In this document: piece after piece, positions 7,654 to 11,769 of the stretch
Layout of the letters: each line of letters opens with the position of its first letter
Position numbering within the stretch: the stretch's first letter is position 1
Source: an uncultured Chthonomonas sp.
GTDB lineage: Bacteria; Armatimonadota; Chthonomonadetes; Chthonomonadales; CAJBBX01
DNA: 11,769 bases
Assembly: GCA_903886985.1 (NCBI GenBank)
Contig: CAISOI010000794.1
Span: forward strand, 1-11,769
Reading direction: 5' to 3'
Program-made: the position numbers and the translations under genes
The notes under the pieces: generated by a model
Told to the model about the DNA's origin: nothing
Seen by the model: only the letters and a program-made list of their open reading frames with translations
Database searches by the model: none

Positions 7654-8465
7654 TTAATCTTCATCTTCATCAATGTCATCATCTTCAACCTGCAGTTTCT
7701 GTACGCGTTCAATGTGAGTTGCGTGACCCGTTTCTGGGTCGATATCGATCACAACTCCACAAAGTCTCGCAGGTCCGGGTGCTACTTCAAACTTGGATGC
7801 CATCAAAGTCACAAATCTGGTCAACGCCGAGTCAACATTCATACCGATTACAGAGTGTTCCGGCCCGGTCATTCCAACATCTGTAAGAGCAGCGGTTCCG
7901 CCCGGCAATATGCGTTCGTCGGCAGTCTGTACATGTGTATGAGTTCCTACCACTGCTGAAACTCGCCCGTCCACATGCCACGCAAATGCAATCTTCTCGG
8001 AAGTCGCTTCGCCATGAAAATCTATGAATATCATTTTGGCAGTTTTTTGCGCTTCTTGTATCAGGTCTTCCACCATAAGGAATGGATTCTCAGTAGGATC
8101 CATAAATATGCGACCCTGAAGCACAATTACTGCAATCGGCCCAAAAGGAGTCTTGTAAACTCCCATACCCTGGCCCGGAACTCCCGGCGGATAGTTTGCT
8201 GGGCGAAGAATCCGCATCTCTTCGTCCAGAAAATTGTGCGACTCCCTCTTGGACCACGCATGGTTCCCCAATGTAATAACGTCAACCTTACACTGATCAT
8301 AGAGGTTATTCGCGATATCTCTTGTGATACCCAAACCTGCAGCTGAATTCTCAGCATTGCAGATTACAAAATCCACTTTGAGCGACGATCGCAGTTTAGG
8401 GACAAAATCCGCTACGCAAATCGACCGGGTTTCCCAACGACATCGCCCACCATAAGCACGCGCAA
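7654..8465 (-). CDS. ymdB: YmdB-type metallophosphodiesterase, interrupted by a one-base frameshift
   Basis: This is a YmdB/TIGR00282 metallophosphoesterase, a dinuclear-metal phosphodiesterase known in Bacillus to hydrolyse cyclic nucleotides and to affect biofilm and RNA-related phenotypes. The main frame (8376 to 7654, 240 residues) lacks the family's N-terminus. The missing piece lies upstream in another frame: TTG at 8465 gives MRVLMVGDVVGKPGRFA, then stops at TAG 8414-8412. Adding one base near 8412-8417 joins both parts as FAVADFVPKLR and yields 270 residues, a normal length. In the joined protein the ligands fall at the YmdB positions: Asp8, Glu39-Asn40, Asn68-His69, His151, His176 and His178. 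No ATG, GTG or TTG exists upstream in the main frame before the GTG at 8376, so the truncated form would lack Asp8. AGG lies nine bases before the TTG. The tail is acidic (EDDDIDEDED). It follows rny, as in many bacteria. Confidence 0.88.
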
Positions 8466-8483
8466 ATACTTCTACCTGACTAA

Positions 8484-8496
8484 GAGGCTATGCCTC
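8484..8496 (-). repeat. Small hairpin upstream of the ymdB start
   Basis: GAGGC/GCCTC with a three-base loop lies 19-31 bases before the TTG start of ymdB, just upstream of its AGG ribosome-binding match. It could modulate initiation, but a five-pair stem is weak evidence. Confidence 0.3.
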
Positions 8497-8562
8497 CAAC
8501 ATCCATCAATTAATGGGACAACTAAACTACTAAACATGTATGCCTATTAGACGGTTGCCAAG

Positions 8563-8586
8563 GTAGGGGCGTTACTTCGCCCCTAC
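8563..8586 (-). terminator. Hairpin overlapping the rny stop codon
   Basis: A perfect nine-pair stem (GTAGGGGCG/CGCCCCTAC on either strand) with a six-base loop includes the rny stop codon TAG. It marks the end of the rny message but has no T-tract after it on the minus strand. It may therefore be an attenuating or RNA-stabilising element between rny and ymdB rather than a full intrinsic terminator. The 117-bp gap before ymdB is consistent with partial uncoupling of the two genes. Confidence 0.5.
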
Positions 8587-10142
8587 TTTGCAAAATCTAC
8601 AGCTCGTGTCTCCCGAATCACCGTGACTTTGATCTGACCGGGATACTGCATCTCTTCTTCGATACGGCGCGCCGTATCTCGGGCCAGCTTCAATGCAGCA
8701 AGGTCGTCTATCATTTCTGGAAAGACAACCATGCGTATTTCGCGTCCTGCCTGAACTGCGAAAGTCTTTTCAACTCCCGGATAGCTCTCAGCAATCTCTT
8801 CGAGCTTCTTCAGCCGCTTCACATACGTTTCGAGTGTTTCGCGCCGCGCTCCCGGCCTGCTGGCAGAAATGGAATCTGCACAGATAACCAGTATCGCTTC
8901 CACTGTCGACGGCTCAACATCATAATGATGCCCCTCGACAGCAAGAATAACCTCAGGTGCCTCACGATAGCGCCGAAGAATATCCGCGCCGATAACAGCG
9001 TGTGGCCCCTCGACTTCGTGATCAACGGCTTTACCGAGATCATGGAGCAGTCCTGCTCGTTTGCAGAGATTGATGTCTGCACCCACTTCAGCAGCGAGCA
9101 ACCCACATAGATGACTGACTTCCACCGAATGGTCCAGAACATTCTGCCCAAAACTGGTTCGGTATTTCATCTTGCCAAGCAATCGGACAATATCCGGAGC
9201 TAATCCGGTAATGCCAGACTCCATGACCGCATGTTCGCCCGCCTCTTCGATTCTCTGCTCAACTTCAACTTTGGCTTTGATAACCATCTCTTCGATACGG
9301 CCGGGATGAATTCTGCCATCGATAATTAAGTTGGTCAAAGCGATTCGGGCAATCTCACGTCTGACAGGATCAAACGCAGAGAGAACCACTGCCTCAGGCG
9401 TATCATCGATGATCAGATCGACACCCGTCGCTGTCTCGAAAGCACGAATATTTCGCCCTTCGCGACCGATGATTCTGCCCTTCATCTCATCGTTTGGCAA
9501 CGGCACCACGGAGACCGTGGTTTCGGAAGTTTGATCTACCGCACAACGCTGGATTGCCTGAGTTATGATATTACGAGCGCGGCGGTCACCGTCTCGTTTT
9601 GCTTCTTCTTCTATGTCCCGCATGAGCTTTGCCGCATCACGGCGCGACTCATCTTCAATTGTTTTCAGGAAGGTAGCTTTCGCCTCTTCCACGGTCATAC
9701 CGGAAATACGCTGGAGTTCTTGGCGCTGCTTTTCTGCTAATTCCGCTTGCTCACGATCTTTTGTCGAAAGTTCGGCTTCGCGGTGCTGCAAGCTGCGTTC
9801 TTTGTTATCTACGGACTCCCCGCGTCGCTCCAGCGCTTCTTCTTTTTGCGCCAGTCGTCGCTCTAACCTCTGAATCTCAGATCTTTTTTCCCTATTTTCG
9901 GCTTCTATCTCTTCGCGAAGTTTATAGGCTTCGTCTTTTGCTTCGAGAATTGATTCTCGCTTTATGGACTCCGCTTGTCTCAGCGCTTCCTCTCGGATTC
10001 GCGCTGCTTCGTCTAACTTTTGCTTGGTCTCTATGTCAATACTCGTTGCGAGACTTCGCGATTTAGAACTACTGTAAAACACCGCAATTGCGATTCCCGC
10101 AACGGCGATGATTATTCCTATGATAATCGATAGATTGTTCAT
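8583..10142 (-). CDS. rny: RNase Y, membrane-anchored endoribonuclease
   Basis: The product has 519 residues, the normal length. RNase Y starts decay of many mRNAs at the inner face of the membrane. Domains in order: one transmembrane helix (about 4-23, MNNLSIIIGIIIAVAGIAIA); a long charged coiled coil (about 35-195, rich in E, R, K and Q); a KH RNA-binding domain with GRIIGREGRN at 222-231; and an HD phosphohydrolase domain. The HD domain contains LDHSVEVSHLCG (His338), the HD pair in LLHDLGK (His367-Asp368) and EGHHYD (His405-His406). The C-terminal tail (about 430-519) is well conserved. The ATG at 10142 has GGAGG eight bases upstream. It lies between recX (89 bp before) and ymdB (after), all on one strand. 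No catalytic residue appears to be missing. Confidence 0.97.
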   Translation of the reverse strand: MNNLSIIIGIIIAVAGIAIAVFYSSSKSRSLATSIDIETKQKLDEAARIREEALRQAESIKRESILEAKDEAYKLREEIEAENREKRSEIQRLERRLAQKEEALERRGESVDNKERSLQHREAELSTKDREQAELAEKQRQELQRISGMTVEEAKATFLKTIEDESRRDAAKLMRDIEEEAKRDGDRRARNIITQAIQRCAVDQTSETTVSVVPLPNDEMKGRIIGREGRNIRAFETATGVDLIIDDTPEAVVLSAFDPVRREIARIALTNLIIDGRIHPGRIEEMVIKAKVEVEQRIEEAGEHAVMESGITGLAPDIVRLLGKMKYRTSFGQNVLDHSVEVSHLCGLLAAEVGADINLCKRAGLLHDLGKAVDHEVEGPHAVIGADILRRYREAPEVILAVEGHHYDVEPSTVEAILVICADSISASRPGARRETLETYVKRLKKLEEIAESYPGVEKTFAVQAGREIRMVVFPEMIDDLAALKLARDTARRIEEEMQYPGQIKVTVIRETRAVDFAK

Positions 10143-10187
10143 GATTTCAACCTCCGGACAGTATTTGTCTGAGGTCGAGCTTTATGC

Positions 10188-10205
10188 TGCCTGTGATTGC
10201 AGGCA
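10188..10205 (-). repeat. Hairpin in the recX-rny spacer
   Basis: TGCCTG and CAGGCA form a six-pair stem around a six-base loop, 46-63 bases before the rny ATG. It would lie in the rny leader if transcription runs through from recX. RNase Y mRNAs can be self-regulated in some species, but nothing here proves that. Confidence 0.35.
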
Positions 10206-10216
10206 CTTGACTGACG

Positions 10217-10230
10217 GGAACCAAAGTTCC
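10217..10230. repeat. GAAC-N4-GTTC palindrome just after recX
   Basis: GGAAC-CAAA-GTTCC is a five-pair inverted repeat one base beyond the recX stop. Its GAAC-N4-GTTC core has the arm sequence and spacing of Firmicutes/Actinobacteria-type LexA boxes, though the central four bases do not fit their preferred pattern. It could equally be a short 3' hairpin of recX. Confidence 0.35.
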
Positions 10231-10231
10231 T

Positions 10232-10696
10232 TCATTCCATATTCGAGGACAACCTTCTAAATACCTGCTCGATAATGGACCAATTATAACCGCGTCTTTG
10301 AAGAAAGCCTGCGAGCCTTCTTTTGGCGGCGGGATCGCGTTCATCGCCCTCTTTCCACTTCTTTTGCGCCAACACCAGCGCCGCTTCCAACTGATCCTCA
10401 TCCGAAAGGACATCCACCGCGGACTCAACGATTTCTTTATCCACGCCCTTCAAACGGAGTTCATTCGACAGGCGGGCTCGCCCCAACTTCTTGGAGCGCG
10501 CGCGACTCTCCACCCAGAGGGCGCTAAACTCCGTATCGTTGATGAGATTGGCATGTTCCAATCCGTTTAACACAGCCTCAATTACGTCTTGGTCGTATTC
10601 CGCGCGCTGGAGTCGTCGTTCCACCTCTCGGCGGGTTCTGGGGGCGTAGTCGATATAGTTTTCTGCTAAAAGTCTCGCTTCTATGAGTGGTTCCAT
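10232..10696 (-). CDS. recX: RecX-family regulatory protein
   Basis: The product has 154 residues. RecX binds RecA filaments and limits or modulates their growth during homologous recombination. The family is built of repeated three-helix bundles, and three are visible: LLAENYIDYAPRTRREVERRLQ with EAVLNGLEHANLINDTEFSALW (about 10-55); RSKKLGRARLSNELRLKGV with EIVESAVDVL (about 60-90); and AALVLAQKKW followed by RRLAGFLQRRGYNWSIIEQVFRRL (about 100-150). The NDTEFSALWVE and LKGV motifs are typical. I use the ATG at 10696, which has GGAAG seven bases upstream, instead of an upstream in-frame start at 10765 that adds 23 unrelated residues. recX often follows recA; here it instead leads rny and ymdB and is divergent from an acetyltransferase gene. 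Confidence 0.87.
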   Translation of the reverse strand: MEPLIEARLLAENYIDYAPRTRREVERRLQRAEYDQDVIEAVLNGLEHANLINDTEFSALWVESRARSKKLGRARLSNELRLKGVDKEIVESAVDVLSDEDQLEAALVLAQKKWKEGDERDPAAKRRLAGFLQRRGYNWSIIEQVFRRLSSNME

Positions 10697-10730
10697 ATTC
10701 TGTCTTCCACATCTCCGGGATCGTATCTGC

Positions 10731-10759
10731 TTGCCAAAGTGCTGAGAGTAGGATAAAAT
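10731..10759 (+). promoter_or_regulatory. Predicted sigma-70-type promoter for the acetyltransferase gene
   Basis: TTGCCA (10731-10736), then exactly 17 bases, then TAAAAT (10754-10759) is a close match to a housekeeping promoter reading rightward. Transcription would start near 10766 and leave a leader of about 100 bases before the ATG at 10868. The leader contains small palindromes (CGTTT/AAACG at about 10769-10782 and CCGTT/AACGG at about 10806-10817) that could be operator half-sites; I assign no regulator. Confidence 0.55.
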
Positions 10760-10867
10760 ACCCATCTCTTACGTTTAGTAAAACGACAACTTCAAGCTCC
10801 AAATCCGTTTCAACGGCGAATTTGAAAATGGTATAGGAACGGACACTGGCAATCTGGCATTAATGGA

Positions 10868-11353
10868 ATGATACTCGAATCCCAAACGAAAACCGGAACA
10901 TTGCGCAAAGCCACAACCTCGGATGTTATCAGCATCCAGAGGATGATAAATGCGTTTGCGGACAATGGCGCCATGCTGCATCGTAGTATGAGCGAACTCT
11001 ATGAGAATGTGCGGGATTTCGTGGTGATTGTTGAGGATGATACCGTTGTCGGATGTGCCGCCCTTCATGTCACTTGGAAAGACCTCGCCGAATTGAAATC
11101 TCTTGCAGTGCTGGAGTCCGCACAGGGGAAGGGTTATGGCAAAGCGCTGATTGCCGCCTGTTTGGATGAGGCTGTTACGGTTGGAGTAACCAAAGTTTTT
11201 GCACTCACCTATGTCCCCGAACTCTTCGAGAAGATCGGATTTGATCGCGTTGATCGGTCCGTACTGCCCCGCAAAGTCTGGACCGAATGTGTCTATTGTC
11301 CGAAATTCCTCGATTGCGGCGAGATTGCCGTTTTAAAAGAACTGGCAGGTTAG
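10868..11353 (+). CDS. Short GNAT-type N-acetylglutamate synthase (ArgA-like)
   Basis: The product has 161 residues and is a single GNAT acetyltransferase domain without the amino-acid-kinase half of classical ArgA. It resembles the short N-acetylglutamate synthases found in several phyla, which acetylate glutamate from acetyl-CoA as the first step of arginine synthesis. Diagnostic stretches are RKATTSDVISIQRMIN (13-28), RSMSELYENVRDFVV (39-53), ELKSLAV (75-81), the acetyl-CoA loop QGKGYGK (86-92), VFALTYVPELFEKIGF (110-125) and the conserved tail KVWTECVYCPKF, which carries Cys141, Cys144 and Cys150. Start choice is uncertain: the ATG at 10868 has no strong Shine-Dalgarno, and a TTG at 10901 would begin at RKATTSD, where many homologues begin. 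It is divergent from recX. No arginine genes are visible nearby, so glutamate as substrate rests on family resemblance. Confidence 0.82.
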   Translation: MILESQTKTGTLRKATTSDVISIQRMINAFADNGAMLHRSMSELYENVRDFVVIVEDDTVVGCAALHVTWKDLAELKSLAVLESAQGKGYGKALIAACLDEAVTVGVTKVFALTYVPELFEKIGFDRVDRSVLPRKVWTECVYCPKFLDCGEIAVLKELAG

Positions 11354-11558
11354 GCTTTCTTCGCGCTCGTTTCATCTTCAAAAATCTATGCTGGGTGTGA
11401 GCTAATTGGAATTCAGGTTGTTACGATTGAAATCCCATGCTCCGTTTTGTACAACTGCAATCATGACCACGTGATCGGGGGAGGACTGTCCCCGGCGCTT
11501 CATGTTGTTTACGCTATCCATTTACTGCGATCGTTCGAATCTGGTGCGGTACCTAGAT

Positions 11559-11577
11559 GGCAATTACAATAATTGCC
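11559..11577. terminator. Possible terminator hairpin downstream of the acetyltransferase gene
   Basis: A perfect eight-pair stem (GGCAATTA/TAATTGCC) closes a three-base loop and is followed on the plus strand by TTGTTCT, a weak T-rich tail. It is about 200 bases after the acetyltransferase stop, farther than usual, so it could end that transcript or belong to another element in this tail. Confidence 0.4.
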
Positions 11578-11675
11578 TTGTTCTGGAACATATAGATAAG
11601 CACTATTCATGAGACAGAATCGTGCCTACGGTTTTCAGCATTTTTCGTTGCGTTCGTTAGAGAGTCGCTACGATT

Positions 11676-11695
11676 TGTGAGCCGGCAAGCTCACA
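11676..11695. repeat. Hairpin in the noncoding tail
   Basis: TGTGAGC and GCTCACA form a seven-pair stem around the loop CGGCAA. It lies within the interval enclosed by the long-range pair CTGGAACAT/ATGTTCCAG, so together they could form one branched RNA. Confidence 0.45.
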
Positions 11696-11769
11696 GTTAC
11701 TGCAAATGTTCCAGCTATCTATCTAGGACCGATTTGTCGAAGTCGGTCTACCACACCGGAGTCAATTCC

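Larger units (their letters stand above)
11354..11769. other. Noncoding tail with several inverted repeats
   Basis: These 416 bases after the acetyltransferase gene have no open frame that I can support as a gene. They contain four clear inverted repeats: GGCAATTA/TAATTGCC at 11559-11577, TGTTC/GAACA at 11579-11590, TGTGAGC/GCTCACA at 11676-11695 and GACCGA/TCGGTC at 11727-11748. In addition, CTGGAACAT at 11583-11591 is the exact complement of ATGTTCCAG at 11706-11714. The stretch may be a leader of a gene beyond the window, a small RNA or simply intergenic DNA. No recognised riboswitch motif is seen. Confidence 0.5.

Noticed and set aside
8376..8376. GTG at 8376 as the genuine ymdB start
   Set aside because: It would remove the first strand and Asp8 of the metal site, while the exact family N-terminus is encoded just upstream in another frame.
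8466..8582. Small ORF of about 21 codons between rny and ymdB (minus strand)
   Set aside because: It has no clear ribosome-binding site or recognisable sequence, and its length is expected by chance.
11701..11769. tRNA-like 3' half (GACCGA arm followed by CCGGAGTCAATTCC) at the window edge
   Set aside because: The candidate anticodon loop is 10 bases rather than 7, the T-loop is one base short of GTTCAAT, and no D-arm or acceptor stem can be drawn upstream.

Overview
The window is a 11.8 kb piece of a bacterial chromosome of moderate GC, with ordinary housekeeping genes at both ends and a block of exported, fast-evolving proteins between. The gene content is that of a free-living bacterium: RuvB, RecX, RNase Y, YmdB and a short GNAT N-acetylglutamate synthase. 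The combination of an rny-ymdB pair, a polyglycine lipoprotein of the clostripain clan and a PKD/glycine-rich secreted protein would fit Armatimonadota or a neighbouring deep lineage, but this is a low-confidence guess that 16S or marker-protein trees would have to settle. I see no transposase, integrase, CRISPR array, rRNA or credible tRNA.

Layout. Positions 1-372 (+) are the C-terminal end of ruvB, which faces a minus-strand block across a strong bidirectional hairpin at 379-411. Minus strand, 4186 down to 431: a PfkB/adenosine-kinase-like sugar or nucleoside kinase, then an exported alpha/beta-hydrolase whose ATG overlaps the kinase stop by one base, then after 73 bp a lipoprotein of peptidase family C11 (clostripain). 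The lipoprotein has serine where the family has its catalytic cysteine. Divergent from the kinase, 4325-6499 (+) encodes an exported calcineurin-type phosphoesterase fused to a PQQ-type beta-propeller.

Minus strand, 10696 down to 6536, is a second directional cluster: recX, rny (RNase Y), ymdB, and a secreted glycine-rich/PKD protein. RNase Y is the membrane-anchored endoribonuclease of mRNA turnover, and YmdB is a metallophosphodiesterase that is its common neighbour in other phyla. As given here, ymdB is broken near its 5' end by a one-base frameshift. The true start is a TTG at 8465, and the first metal ligand (Asp8) is in a different frame from all the others. Divergent from recX, 10868-11353 (+) encodes the short N-acetylglutamate synthase, with a good sigma-70 type promoter about 110 bp upstream.

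The last 416 bp (11354-11769) hold no gene that I can support. They contain several inverted repeats, including one long-range 9-bp pairing, and could be a leader or a small RNA.

I do not see a clear undescribed multi-gene system. The observations most worth following are the frameshifted ymdB, the Cys-to-Ser clostripain homologue, the kinase/exported-hydrolase coupled pair and the structured noncoding tail.
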